A program made the translations under genes and the position numbers. From Algoriphagus aestuariicola (GTDB lineage Bacteria; Bacteroidota; Bacteroidia; Cytophagales; Cyclobacteriaceae): DNA of 64,000 bases. The notes beneath the pieces were generated by a model. It saw nothing but the letters and a program-made list of their open reading frames with translations, was not told where the DNA came from and searched no databases. The stretch covers positions 1,040,964 to 1,104,963 of the forward strand of contig NZ_JAFKCW010000001.1 of assembly GCF_017254835.1 (NCBI RefSeq), in the 5' to 3' direction. Shown here piece by piece: positions 18,617 to 28,400 of the stretch. The first letter of the stretch is position 1. Each line of letters starts with the position of its first letter.

Positions 18617-19399
18617 ATGAGTAGCTATTTCCAAAACGAAAAACCCAAAATCCTCATCCTTGAGGATGAGCCGCTCGTAGCGGATGGGCTGTGCAAGCAC
18701 ATCAGGGATTTGATTCCCGGCGCTCAGTTTTTGGAAATCCTTTCCAGTGTGAAAAAAGCGTTGCATTGGTTTGAAAAGTCGGCTTCTCCTGATCTGATCT
18801 TTGCGGACATACAGCTTTCCGATGGTATTAGTTTTGATGTATTCAAGCAATATGAGCCCGCTTGCCCGGTCATATTTACCACTGCTTTTGATCACTATGC
18901 CATTCGGGCTTTTGAGGTTAACAGCGTGGATTTTCTTTTGAAACCCATAGCGAAATCGGAGCTTAGAACTGCCTTGGAAAAACTGCGAAAGCGACGGGAG
19001 TCCTTTGCATTGCCGGATTTCCGGACGGCCATCGAGAAGCTAACCTCCGGAAGGATCTATTTGGAAAGACTTCTGGTCAACCATCAGAACCGTTTGATTC
19101 CAGTGGGAGTTGAGGACATATCCGGTTTTCAAAAAGCTGAGTTAATCTACCTGATCCACCGAAACGGAAGCAGGTTCATTACTGATTTTCAAACCATGGA
19201 GGAACTGGAGAACAAACTCGATCCTTCGTTTTTCTTTCGGGCGAATAGGCAGTTTCTCATCCGGATCGACGAAATCAGGCATATCAAGAGCACCCACAAA
19301 GGACTGGAGGTATTTCTCAAAAATCCCCAATTATCCCAGGTAGAGATCAGCCGTGAGCGCAGCCCCATTTTTAAACGGTGGATTCTGGGAGGGAAGTGA
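18617..19399 (+). CDS. LytTR-family response regulator
   Basis: 260 residues. Receiver domain: acidic pocket ILEDEPL, phospho-acceptor Asp in DLIFADIQLSDG near residue 59, and the conserved Lys in SVDFLLKPIAKSE near 115. A linker leads to a LytTR DNA-binding domain (RLLVNHQNRLIPVGVEDISG to the end, with FFRANRQFLIRIDEI). It is the partner of the kinase just upstream and the likely transcriptional controller of the 13-19 kb exporter operon. Confidence 0.93.
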   Translation: MSSYFQNEKPKILILEDEPLVADGLCKHIRDLIPGAQFLEILSSVKKALHWFEKSASPDLIFADIQLSDGISFDVFKQYEPACPVIFTTAFDHYAIRAFEVNSVDFLLKPIAKSELRTALEKLRKRRESFALPDFRTAIEKLTSGRIYLERLLVNHQNRLIPVGVEDISGFQKAELIYLIHRNGSRFITDFQTMEELENKLDPSFFFRANRQFLIRIDEIRHIKSTHKGLEVFLKNPQLSQVEISRERSPIFKRWILGGK

Positions 19400-19445
19400 G
19401 AGAGAAACCTGACACACAACTCTGATACCAGACATTTTAATAGCC

Positions 19446-19466
19446 ACAAGTCCGGTTCGGGCTTGT
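19446..19466 (+). terminator. Possible terminator hairpin after the exporter operon
   Basis: ACAAGTCCG and CGGGCTTGT form a 9-bp stem (one T-G pair) with a three-base loop, 46 bases after the regulator stop. Only a weak T stretch follows, so termination is uncertain. Confidence 0.35.
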
Positions 19467-19674
19467 TTGGCATTGGAAATTGCTTCAGTTGTAGGTACTT
19501 TTAGTTCGAAACGATTGACGATTAGGAAGAGCTTCCTCCAACGCTACGCGCAGGCCATGTGAGAAGACAGTCCCACGGACGATTTTGTGGAAAGGTGAAC
19601 GTGTAATTCCCTTGCCTGACTGATCAACAGGATTTGAAAGCGAGCGGTGTGCTGATGAAAAAAATCAAAAAAAT

Positions 19675-20097
19675 ATGAAACCAAGCATCTCAGTAATAAC
19701 ATTGGGGGTGTCTGACTTGGAAAAGGCAGTTGAATTTTACCGGGACGGACTTGGCCTGCCGACGCAAGGAATCATTGGAAAGGAATTTGAATTTGGAGCT
19801 GTCGCTTTTTTTGACCTTCAAGGCGGACTCAAATTGGCGCTTTGGCCAAGAAAGAGCATTGCCAAGGATACGGGGTTACCCGATCAGAATATTTCCTCGT
19901 TGGAATTTACTTTCGGACACAACGTCGCAAATAGACAAGAAGTGGATGCAGTAATGGAAATGGCAAAAAAAGCCGGGGCTACTATCGTCAAACCTGCCTC
20001 GGATACTTTTTGGGGAGGTTATGCAGGATATTTTAAGGACCCCGATGGGCACCTTTGGGAGATTGTTTATAATCCTGACTTTATACCTACTGGCTGA
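19675..20097 (+). CDS. VOC-family protein (glyoxalase-like)
   Basis: 140 residues: SVITLGVSDLEKAVEFYRDG opens the first VOC unit and GYAGYFKDPDGHLWEIVYNP closes the second, including the usual Glu ligand. Both halves of a single VOC module are intact. Such proteins are often lyases, dioxygenases or resistance proteins; nothing here picks one. It stands alone downstream of the exporter operon. Confidence 0.88.
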   Translation: MKPSISVITLGVSDLEKAVEFYRDGLGLPTQGIIGKEFEFGAVAFFDLQGGLKLALWPRKSIAKDTGLPDQNISSLEFTFGHNVANRQEVDAVMEMAKKAGATIVKPASDTFWGGYAGYFKDPDGHLWEIVYNPDFIPTG

Positions 20098-20119
20098 AAA
20101 AATAGAAAAGTTAAGACTG

Positions 20120-20143
20120 CTATTTTGGATAATCCCAAAATAG
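20120..20143. other. Perfect hairpin after the VOC gene
   Basis: CTATTTTGG / CCAAAATAG, 9-bp perfect stem, six-base loop, 23 bases after the stop codon. It lacks a T tail but is well placed to stabilise or end the transcript. Confidence 0.5.
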
Positions 20144-20247
20144 GCAAGGTTCTTACTAGCCTATCCACGGAAAACGATCCCAGACATTTTCCGACTCACA
20201 GCTCGAAATGACAATCAAATCACCATAGCTTTGTTGGTATAATTGAC

Positions 20248-20583
20248 ATGGCTATGAAGATTTCCGAGCATCAGTTTCTTTTATTGGGACGGGAGCTTGA
20301 TAGGCTTCTGGAGCGGGTAGCCCAGCGGATTCGTGACTTAAACACCCTCTATTTCATGGACAGCAATAAGTTGACCGCCAAGGGAAGGGCAATTGAATTT
20401 GAGCTCAAACGGGCAAAAGAATACTATGGGGAACGGGATCCGAGGCTGTGGGATTCGCTTTACTACCTCACCAAAAACGGAATCAGGTTCAAGTCCTTTC
20501 TGCTACCCCGGGACTTCGTTCCGTTGAAGGAACAGATGAAAGACCTGAATGAGAAAAACGTTCCCATGAAGATCAACCGGTAA
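20248..20583 (+). CDS. Hypothetical protein, 111 residues
   Basis: A charged, helical cytosolic protein with no signal or membrane segment (SEHQFLLLGRELDRLLERVA, later RAKEYYGERDPRLWDSLYYL). Two start codons are possible (20248 and 20254). No family recognised. Codon choice matches its surroundings. A second, truncated frame follows 29 bases later. Confidence 0.55.
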   Translation: MAMKISEHQFLLLGRELDRLLERVAQRIRDLNTLYFMDSNKLTAKGRAIEFELKRAKEYYGERDPRLWDSLYYLTKNGIRFKSFLLPRDFVPLKEQMKDLNEKNVPMKINR

Positions 20584-20612
20584 CTGGAAGATATATCGGT
20601 TCCGTATCGCGA

Positions 20613-20933
20613 ATGCTGGAAATGGCTGTTGGATTAATGCTGAAACAAATCCCCTTACATGGTATTGATCGCATGATTTGCCTTAATCCTGAAAAGGAGG
20701 ATTCAAATGCCCTTGCAATGATTTATGAATTTCAGACAGCTTCGTTTAAGCGGTTTCCCGAGTTTCGGATTCGTTTGGGAAGTGAAATTTATGCTAACCG
20801 GCAGAATGGATTCAGCCTCCATCTTTTTGCGCTAAAGGACAGGGTGCTCAAAACGGCTGGCAATTTGGGATTTCGTGTGGTTCCTCTTTTTTTTAGTCAA
20901 AGCTCCACACTCGATTTTCTGCCCGCCTCATGA
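20613..20933 (+). pseudogene. Unknown gene, 3' end overwritten by IS remnant
   Basis: Protein-like sequence from 20613 to about 20890 (LKQIPLHGIDRMICLNPEKE, then ALKDRVLKTAGNLGF). The last dozen residues are the antisense reading of an IS3 orfA remnant, so the natural C-terminus appears lost. No family recognised. Confidence 0.35.
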
Positions 20934-21050
20934 GCTTTGATCGCTTTGACGATCTGCGTTTCTGTGAATCTCGATTTTTTCATAATAACCATTTAAAGTT
21001 GATGATTTCAATTCAACTTTCAAATGGCTGACTTTTAGGGGAGCTTACAC
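20897..21050 (-). mobile_element. IS3-family remnant: orfA start plus terminal repeat
   Basis: On the minus strand, an ATG at 20983 opens KKSRFTETQIVKAIKAHEAG, the classic N-terminus of IS3-family orfA, but the frame ends after 28 residues at 20897. The adjoining end (TGTAAGCTCCCCT read from about 21049) matches the solo ends at 2082 and 7219. The rest of the element has been deleted. Confidence 0.75.
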
Positions 21051-21117
21051 TCGGGTAGCACCCGTTGGAACGCCCACCTTTTTGGTCTATATTCATCATT
21101 CAAGGCACACACAAAAA

Positions 21118-21190
21118 CTATAAGTCATGGCGGCCCCTTGATATTTAATTTTTATATTTCGGTGTGTCGCCACGCCTTATAGCTAGTCGT
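21118..21190. repeat. Cassette-boundary-like imperfect hairpin
   Basis: Arms at 21118-21132 (CTATAAGTCATGGCG) and 21168-21182 are inverted with 13 of 15 matches, followed within a few bases by CGTTA. A hairpin with the same ATGGCGG / CGCCAC core and trailing CGTTA precedes the unrelated orphan gene at 37228. Both stand just upstream of AT-rich genes. Confidence 0.55.
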
Positions 21191-21227
21191 TACCTGCAAT
21201 CTTACACCCAAACCATGCAAATTAGAG

Positions 21228-21803
21228 ATGTTCGAAATTTTCAAAAAGCATATAGCTAAATTCGCAAAAGTATCTGATGCTGAATTTGAAGAAATTAAAA
21301 AATTCTTTGACATCAAAGAAATCGCCAAAAAAGAAAACCTATTAGAAGAGGGACAAATTTGCAGGTGTCATTTTTTTGTTTTGAGTGGCTTGTTGCGAAA
21401 GTTTTACATCAATGAAAAAGGCACTGAACAAACCACTGAATTTGCCATTGAAACCTGGTGGCTTACAGATAACTTTGCCTACGAAAACCAAGTTTCAACG
21501 GAATTTTATATTCAGGCTGTAGAAAAATCTTTTGTGCTTTATATCACTCAAGATAAACAGGAAAAATTATTGAATGAATTTCCTGTGATGGAACGCTATT
21601 TCCGTTTTGTTTATCAACGAGCTTATGCAGCAGCTCAAAAGCGCATCAAATTTCTTTTTTCGTTTTCAAAAGAAGAATTTTATTTCCAAGCTGTGAGAAA
21701 TCATCCCGAATTTGTACAACGTGTTCCGCAATACTTAATCGCTTCATATCTCGGATTTACTCCCGAGTATTTAAGCGAAATACGAAAAAGACATCTTTCT
21801 TAA
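21228..21803 (+). CDS. Crp/Fnr-type cyclic-nucleotide-binding-fold regulator
   Basis: 191 residues. The N-terminal cupin-like cNMP domain is clear (KKENLLEEGQICRCHFFVLS, then YINEKGTEQTTEFAIE). The C-terminal HTH is short, ending YLIASYLGFTPEYLSEIRKR. It lacks the Arg/Ser phosphate-binding cassette of true cAMP receptors, as is usual for this Bacteroidota subgroup. It is AT-rich relative to surroundings and directly precedes an AhpD-like gene, which it probably controls. Confidence 0.88.
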   Translation: MFEIFKKHIAKFAKVSDAEFEEIKKFFDIKEIAKKENLLEEGQICRCHFFVLSGLLRKFYINEKGTEQTTEFAIETWWLTDNFAYENQVSTEFYIQAVEKSFVLYITQDKQEKLLNEFPVMERYFRFVYQRAYAAAQKRIKFLFSFSKEEFYFQAVRNHPEFVQRVPQYLIASYLGFTPEYLSEIRKRHLS

Positions 21804-21835
21804 ACCAGTTTAAGTTTTTTCACTTCCTTACTCTC

Positions 21836-21843
21836 CAACTTTG
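21836..21843 (+). promoter_or_regulatory. Candidate -7 box for the AhpD-like gene
   Basis: CAACTTTG matches the Bacteroidota -7 consensus TAnnTTTG at seven of eight positions, 26 bases before the start codon. No clear -33 TTTG is seen at the right spacing. Confidence 0.25.
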
Positions 21844-21869
21844 CATTAAACAATCAAACAATAAATACA

Positions 21870-22322
21870 ATGCAAAAACGATTTAACTTTAAGGAAGTTG
21901 CACCAAATGCACTAAAAGCGATGGTTGGTTTAGAAATGCATCTTTCAAAGGCTTCTATCTCTAAATCATCCAAAGAGCTTATAAAAATCCGAGCTTCACA
22001 AATCAATGGTTGTGCCTATTGTATCAACATTCATACTCAAGACGCAATTAAAAATGGCGAAACAAATCAACGGATTTTTTTACTAAATGCTTGGAGAGAA
22101 ACTGAAGACATTTTTACGGAAGAAGAAAAAGTAGTGTTGGGGATAACGGAAGAGATAACATTAATCCATCAAAATGGATTGTCAGATGAAACCTATTCAA
22201 CCGCATTACAGTTCTTTAGCGAAACTCAAATTGCAGATATTATAACTGCCATAATTACGATCAACCTCTGGAACAGGGTCGTATTAAGCACCCACTTACC
22301 AATAGGACAAAGTCTTGCATAG
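21870..22322 (+). CDS. Carboxymuconolactone decarboxylase-family protein, AhpD-like
   Basis: 150 residues. The redox motif CAYC followed by His lies near residue 49 (QINGCAYCINIHTQDA), with the preceding SSKELIKIRAS helix of the CMD fold. It should be a cytosolic alkylhydroperoxidase-type antioxidant. It is intact, unlike the second AhpD-like gene at 12.1-12.4 kb. It shares AT-rich composition with the upstream Crp/Fnr gene, and the two probably moved together. A strong terminator follows by 12 bases. Confidence 0.9.
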   Translation: MQKRFNFKEVAPNALKAMVGLEMHLSKASISKSSKELIKIRASQINGCAYCINIHTQDAIKNGETNQRIFLLNAWRETEDIFTEEEKVVLGITEEITLIHQNGLSDETYSTALQFFSETQIADIITAIITINLWNRVVLSTHLPIGQSLA

Positions 22323-22334
22323 TGGACAATTATA

Positions 22335-22368
22335 AAAAAGAAGCAGGTTTAATCACCTGCTTCTTTTT
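22335..22368. terminator. Strong bidirectional Rho-independent terminator
   Basis: A 14-bp perfect stem (AAAAAGAAGCAGGT / ACCTGCTTCTTTTT) with a six-base loop. T runs occur on both strands, so it can end the AhpD transcript and anything arriving from the right. Confidence 0.9.
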
Positions 22369-22415
22369 ACACGAAAAGGATATCTTTGTAATTTGGCTTT
22401 GCCAAACAACCAGGA

Positions 22416-22683
22416 TTCCGTGCGGCTTGCAAAGCCAAGCATGAAATGCAAAGCATTCACCGAATGCCCTTGAAACCAATTTCACAATGAGGTAAACCGC
22501 TATTGCACTGCCCATCCCGACTTTTTCGGGAAAACCGGTGAGATTCCTTTGGGCGTTGAGTCGAGTCAGGTACCTGCTCCGATCGAACCGAAATCTCCAA
22601 ATCTACCAATGTTATAGCTCCCTCTCCTAGAGGAAGCCTTTCCCGATGAGCGCAGCGATTTCGGGAAGGGCTAGGGGTGAGGT
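22416..22683 (+). repeat. Interspersed repeat, long copy A
   Basis: Begins TTCCGTGCGGCTTGCAAAGC and ends with the REP-like hairpin CCCGATGAGCGCAGCGATTT ... GGGTGAGGT. The same text, with interior differences, occurs at 37786-38100. An inner hairpin CCCGACTTTTTCGGG is shared. It has no coding potential. Confidence 0.8.
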
Positions 22684-22839
22684 AAAAAAGCCAATTCCTC
22701 CCAGCTACTTTTCGGGAAAGTAAGGATATCAGGGTAGAATTTCCTGCCCGTTTAGTAGGCGGGCTTCCGACAGCTGTACTAAGCCCACCCTATCACAGCG
22801 AAAATTTGACTGCATCCATCTTGGGGCTTCCTTTTTAAG

Positions 22840-23544
22840 CTACTTTAAAAGGCGATCAAGCTGATCCTTAAATAATTTCCCGATAGGTACAGTGTAATTG
22901 TCAATAGTTATCTGGTTTCCTTCTATGCTCTTTATGTGCTGTCGAGCCACCATAAATGAGCGATGCACTTGAACAAAATCGCCCGTCGGAATGTGCTCTG
23001 ACAGTGAAGATAGTGTTCCTCGGAGGGTGATCACCTGGTCCTTCAGCACAATTTTGATGTAGTTGCCGGAAGCTTCCACAAATAAGATGTCATCCAGCGC
23101 GACTTGTACATGTTTGTTGTTTGTCCTCAGGAAGATTCGTTCCGGCCTTGTCTCCCGAACTTCATCTTTCAGAGTAGGAATCGGTTTGGAAGGTTCTATA
23201 CTCGCCTTATTGATAGCCTTTAAAAAACGCTCGAATGAAAAGGGTTTCAATAAGTAATCAACAATATTGAGTTCATAGCCTTCCAAAGCATATTCTTTGT
23301 AAGCCGTCGTCACGATTACCCTGGGCGGATGAGGCAGTGTTTTTAAAAATTCAAAGCCCCGAAGCTTAGGCATATTGAGATCGAGAAAGATCAAGTCAAC
23401 CGGGTTACCACTGAGGTATTCAATGGCTTCAATAGCATCATAGCAATCCCGCATCACCTGCAGATTGGGGAGCAGCTCGCAATATTTTCGGATGATGTCA
23501 TGGGCGACAGATTCGTCATCCACAATGATGCATTTAATACTCAT
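22840..23544 (-). CDS. LytTR-family response regulator
   Basis: 234 residues. Receiver: IIVDDES acidic pocket, phospho-acceptor Asp55 in VDLIFLDLNMPKLRG, and Lys in NIVDYLLKPFSFERF. The LytTR DNA-binding domain starts near residue 135 (RIFLRTNNKHVQVALDDILF) and includes VQVHRSFMVARQHI. Its start overlaps the kinase stop by four bases. With the kinase it is divergent from an ABC exporter locus at 24.5 kb and may regulate it. Confidence 0.94.
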   Translation of the reverse strand: MSIKCIIVDDESVAHDIIRKYCELLPNLQVMRDCYDAIEAIEYLSGNPVDLIFLDLNMPKLRGFEFLKTLPHPPRVIVTTAYKEYALEGYELNIVDYLLKPFSFERFLKAINKASIEPSKPIPTLKDEVRETRPERIFLRTNNKHVQVALDDILFVEASGNYIKIVLKDQVITLRGTLSSLSEHIPTGDFVQVHRSFMVARQHIKSIEGNQITIDNYTVPIGKLFKDQLDRLLK

Positions 23545-24335
23545 AGTCTAAGTCTAAGTCGGATCTTGTACAAGCCGGCAGGCTCAGTGGAAATTTCAAG
23601 TTCATGCCTATTCTGATAGACTAATTCCAGTCGCTTTTTCAGGTTTTTCAGCCCAATACCTTCACTTCCATCCATCTCCTCCGCATCAAAGTTGTTCTCG
23701 ATTTCAAAATCAACCAATTGCTTTGTGGCTTTTAAGCGGATGTGAACGAATGCATCGGCTCTTAGTTTTTCCACGCCATGCTTGAAGGCATTTTCCACCA
23801 TAATGATAAACAGCAAGGGCATAATTTGGATGCTGCGGTCTTCCGCGTCTACATCAAAGCGAATGGAAATCTCCTTATGATACCTCATCCGATGCAGATC
23901 CATGTAGTTGTCCAGATAGGCGATTTCATCAGCCAAAGTCACCCAATCATTTTGTCCTTCATAGATACTGTAGCGCATCATGTCCGAGAGCTTGAGGATC
24001 AACTCTTGGGCTTTTTCGGTGTCCTGGCCGACCAGTCCATACAGGTTATTCAAGGTATTGAAGAAAAAGTGTGGATTTACCTGGCTTTTCAAATGCGTTA
24101 ATTCAGCCTGTTTCTTTTCGTTTTTAAGTCTTAGGATGAATTTTATTTGAATGACCAGCCATCGGATCATCCAAATTGCCATGGAAGTGAAAAACAAAAG
24201 AGAGAAAACTATTAACTCATCCGTCTCTCCAAAAGCATCATTGAAAACCAGAATTACAATGGTGGTTGTAAGGAAAAAATAAGGTACTAGCCTTTTGAGC
24301 AATTGCTTATTGAAAGGTTTTTGAAAGAAAGTCAT
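23541..24335 (-). CDS. LytS-type sensor histidine kinase
   Basis: 264 residues with two or three N-terminal membrane segments, phospho-acceptor His in KSQVNPHFFFNTLNNLYGLV and N-box VENAFKHGVEKL. The C-terminal ATPase region ends in EGIGLKNLKKRLELVY. It is short, lacking any extracellular sensor domain, so it likely senses within the membrane. It is co-translated with the regulator downstream. Confidence 0.92.
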   Translation of the reverse strand: MTFFQKPFNKQLLKRLVPYFFLTTTIVILVFNDAFGETDELIVFSLLFFTSMAIWMIRWLVIQIKFILRLKNEKKQAELTHLKSQVNPHFFFNTLNNLYGLVGQDTEKAQELILKLSDMMRYSIYEGQNDWVTLADEIAYLDNYMDLHRMRYHKEISIRFDVDAEDRSIQIMPLLFIIMVENAFKHGVEKLRADAFVHIRLKATKQLVDFEIENNFDAEEMDGSEGIGLKNLKKRLELVYQNRHELEISTEPAGLYKIRLRLRL

Positions 24336-24535
24336 TCGGCGAAATTAATCAAAAACCGATGGGCACCCAGTCCTTGTTGCAGACGTAGCCGGTAGCGTGA
24401 CGGAATGCCTGAATATTGGTTTCAAGTGCTTTCTTCCCTGAATTCCAGTGTTTCAAAACTCCTGCAAATACGTCTGTCCCAGTTCTTTTTTTCGGTCTTT
24501 TTCACCGACTAATCTTGGGTCAAAACTAGCGACTC

Positions 24536-25408
24536 ATGGACAACCTGATCATCACTGACCTCTCTAAAACCTACAAAAACGGAGTGAAAGCACTTCAAAA
24601 TATTTCCTTGCAAATACCTAAAGGCATGTTTGGACTGCTGGGCCCCAATGGTGCCGGCAAGTCAACACTCATGCGTACCATAGCCACACTTCAGGAAGCT
24701 GACCAGGGGGAGATTTTGCTTGGAGGCCTTAACATCCAATCCCAACCGAATGAACTGCGAAAAGTATTGGGCTATCTGCCACAGCAATTTGGTGTATATC
24801 CATCATTGTCTGTAGAGATGCTGTTGAACCATTTGGCGGTGTTGAAGGGGATTATAAACCGAAAAGAGCGAAACGATATTGTGCATGCACTTCTTCATAA
24901 GGTCAATCTCTTTGAAGTCCGTAAGCAAAAGCTTGGTGAGTTCTCCGGAGGAATGAAGCAGCGCTTTGGCATTGCCCAGGCCTTGCTGAATAATCCGAAG
25001 CTATTGATTGTGGATGAGCCAACGGCGGGCTTGGATCCTGTCGAGCGCAACCGGTTTTATAACCTGCTGAGTGAGATAGGGGAGCAAACCATCGTGATCC
25101 TCTCCACGCACATTGTGGATGATGTGAAAGAACTATGCACCAAGATGGCCATTATCAACAAGGGCAATGTGGTAATTCAGGGAAATCCCCTCGAAATTAT
25201 TGAAAGTCTAAACGGGCGATTGTATGAGAAGACCATCCACAAAAGTGATTTGGAACAATACAAAAAAGAGTATCAGGTAATCAGTGACCGATTGTATTTG
25301 GGAAAGCAACTGGTACATGTGGTGAGCGACACCCACCCTGGGTCAGACTTCAAATCTATTGAAGCCAACCTCGAAGATGTTTACATGTCTCAAATTTTTA
25401 ACGGCTAA
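24536..25408 (+). CDS. ABC transporter ATP-binding protein
   Basis: 290 residues: Walker A GPNGAGKST near residue 37, signature FSGGMKQRFGIAQALLNNPK near 140, Walker B LLIVDEPTAGLDPVERNRFY and H-loop in LSTHIVDDVKEL. It has the C-terminal extension seen in CcmA/NatA-like exporters. It lies 12 bases before the permease-peptidase fusion gene and must energise it. Confidence 0.94.
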   Translation: MDNLIITDLSKTYKNGVKALQNISLQIPKGMFGLLGPNGAGKSTLMRTIATLQEADQGEILLGGLNIQSQPNELRKVLGYLPQQFGVYPSLSVEMLLNHLAVLKGIINRKERNDIVHALLHKVNLFEVRKQKLGEFSGGMKQRFGIAQALLNNPKLLIVDEPTAGLDPVERNRFYNLLSEIGEQTIVILSTHIVDDVKELCTKMAIINKGNVVIQGNPLEIIESLNGRLYEKTIHKSDLEQYKKEYQVISDRLYLGKQLVHVVSDTHPGSDFKSIEANLEDVYMSQIFNG

Positions 25409-25420
25409 GCTGAACACGTC

Positions 25421-28400
25421 ATGCTATACGAATTTTTCAAATTCGAATTAAAGTACCGATTGAAGCGGCCCGAAACCTATTTCTTCTTCCTGCTTCTGTT
25501 TTTGTTCTCCGTTGTTGGGGTCGAGTTTGTCTTTCAGGGGATAGATTTAGGATTGGTGAAGAAGAATTCTCCACTGGTGATTGCCAAATCCATGGGTGCC
25601 ATAACGGGATTGTCCATGATTATTGCCTCGATGATCATGGGTGTTCCGGTTCTGCGAGACTTTCAGTACGACATGGTTTCCCTTATTTACGTCAACCCGA
25701 TCTCCAAAAGGGATTACCTAGCAGGCCGATTCTTGGGATCCTTTGTGGTGTTACTCTTTATCTTCAGTGGGGTGCTCTGGGGAATGATGATCGGAGAATT
25801 TTTGCCCTGGAATGATCCAAAGGAGTTTCTGCCGTTTCAATTCATAAATTACCTACAGCCATTTCTGTGGGTGGTCTTACCCACCGTGTTTTTTGGTTCT
25901 TCTGTGTTTTTTGCAGCTGGGGCGCTCAGCAAAAATCTGATGGTCGTGTACACTCAGGGTGTGGTCATCTTTGTTTTGTTTATGATCACCAAAGGGATCA
26001 CGAATGAAACTTTTCAAGCCTTGCTGGATCCATTTTCCCTTACCACATTGACCAAAGCAACTAAGGAGTGGACGGTAGCGGATAGGAATGCTCTTCTGAT
26101 TCCTGTATCGGGGATCATGTTGCTCAACAAACTCTTCTGGATAGTTTTGGGCATATCGGTTCTGGCGATCGGCTACACCAAGTTTCATTTGATGGTGGTA
26201 AATGAAAAGGCTTTCAATAGAAAGCAGGCACAAAAAGTCAAAACCTTAACGGACACCATTACCAAGAACCTACCCTCGGTTACACCAGTCTTTCACACCA
26301 AGGCGCAGTCTGCACAGCTACTTTTTAACACCTGGTTTCATAGCGTATCCATTCTCAAGCTCAAATCCTTTTGGGCGATTATTCTGTGCTGTTTCATCAT
26401 TATTCTTGTCAATTCGGTGAGCTTGGGCACCTCCTATGGAGTGGATAGCTATCCAACCACCTATCTCATCATCGAAGAATTGCGCGAGATGTCCATTTAC
26501 TTCTTCATGATCATTTTGGTTTTTTATTCAGGTGAAATCATGTGGAAGGAACGGGACGTGAAACTTGACCTCATTCATGATGCCACGCCTATTTCAAGTT
26601 TTGTTAATGTGAGCAGCAGGTTCCTTGCATTACTGCTTATCTATGCCATTGTCATGCTTTCACTTATCGCTGCCGGTGTGCTGTTTCAAACATTGAATGG
26701 CTACCATCATTACGAACTGGCGGTCTATTTCTTTGGATTCTTTTTGGAGTTATTTCCATTCCTGGCCTTGTACACATTCGCGGCGATCTTCTTTCAGGCA
26801 CTTACCGGAAACAAGTTTATGGGCATGCTCGCCACCATCGCATTCGCCATCATCAATGTAGCCATTGGCGTATTTGGCTTGGAACATGCCTTACTCAACT
26901 TTGGTGGACATGCCTTGGCTACCTACTCGGATATGAATGGTTATGGACACTTCCTGACTGCCTATCTCTGGGTGAAAATCTATTGGGTGTTGTTTGGTGT
27001 GCTGCTCTTGATCTCCGCCAGCATTTTGATGGTAAAGGGGAACGAAACGGGCTTGAGTAAACGATGGAAAAGCGGACTAACGCAAATCGGGAAGCCGCTA
27101 GCGGCATTTGGTATAGTTTGCTTTATGTTCTTTCTGAGCATAGGAGGGTATGTTTTTTATAATACCAATGTCCTGAATGAATTCTGGACCAAGGCAGAAC
27201 AAACTAGTTACAGAGCGGAATACGAAAAGTCGCTGAAGCAGTTTGAATATTTTCCTCAACCAAAAATCATAGATGTCAAACTGAATATTGATCTATTCCC
27301 ATCACAAAGGGCCTATGAAGTAGCAGGGTATTATGTGCTTACCAATACATCACAAGAACCCATTCGGGAAATCCATGTACAGAAACTGATAGAGTCAAAC
27401 GTGGACTTGATGGATGTGACCTTCGATCGAGAAGCTGCGACAAACAACACGTATTCCAACTTTCATTATACCATTTACGAATTGAGCCAATCCTTGGCTC
27501 CGGGTGATACCCTGAAAATGAACTTCAGACAAAGCCTACAGCCGGAGGGTTTTGAAGCGGATAATTCCGGTACGGATGTGGTGTATAACGGGACTTTCTT
27601 TGACAATGCAGAACTACCGGGTTTTGGTTATCAGAAAAAATACGAACTGCAGGACGAGGACGATCGGAAAGATTTTGAGCTGGCTCCACGACTTCAAAAA
27701 GCCAAACGTAATGATGTAAAAGAATTGGTGAACTCGCGCAGTGGAAGCGATTCGGATGGTACCACTTTAGAAGTCATAATCAGTACCGAAGCGCCACAAA
27801 CAGCGCTCACCTCTGGAGATTTAGTGGCAACATGGAATGAGGATGGTCGCAATTATTTTCACTACAAAACCAATCAACGAATCATCCACTTTTATCCCAT
27901 AGTATCAGCTCACTATGAGGTGCTAAGAGATTCCACAAATCCTTCGGGCAATACTGCAGACGAGTTTGTTGATTTGGAGATCTATTATCAGAAAGGTCAT
28001 GAATACAACCTCACACGCATGATGGAGTCGATGAAAATGTCATTGGGCTATTACAGCAGGCAATTCAGTCCGTACCAACACAAGCACCTTCGTGTCGTAG
28101 AGTTTCCAAGGTATCGGGCTTTCGCCCAGTCTCTACCGGGAATCATTCCTTTTTCCGAGGCAATTGGTTTTATTATGGACATTGATGATGAAAAAGATGT
28201 GGACATGGCATTTTATGTTACTGCGCATGAGGTGGCTCACCAATGGTGGGGCTTACAACTCGAAGCTGCAAACGTACAGGGGCAAAACATGATTTTGGAA
28301 ACCTTGGCCCAGTATTCAGCCATGATGGTGCATAGGGAAAAATACGGTGATGAAAAAGTTCGACAATTCCTTAAGCTCCAGTTGGAGAACTACAAGGAAG

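Noticed and set aside
22330-22515. Minus-strand 61-codon frame, repeated in kind near 37691-37927
   Set aside because: It is the translation of the interspersed repeat (shared ECFAFHAWLCKPHG text), conserved because the DNA repeats, not as a protein.
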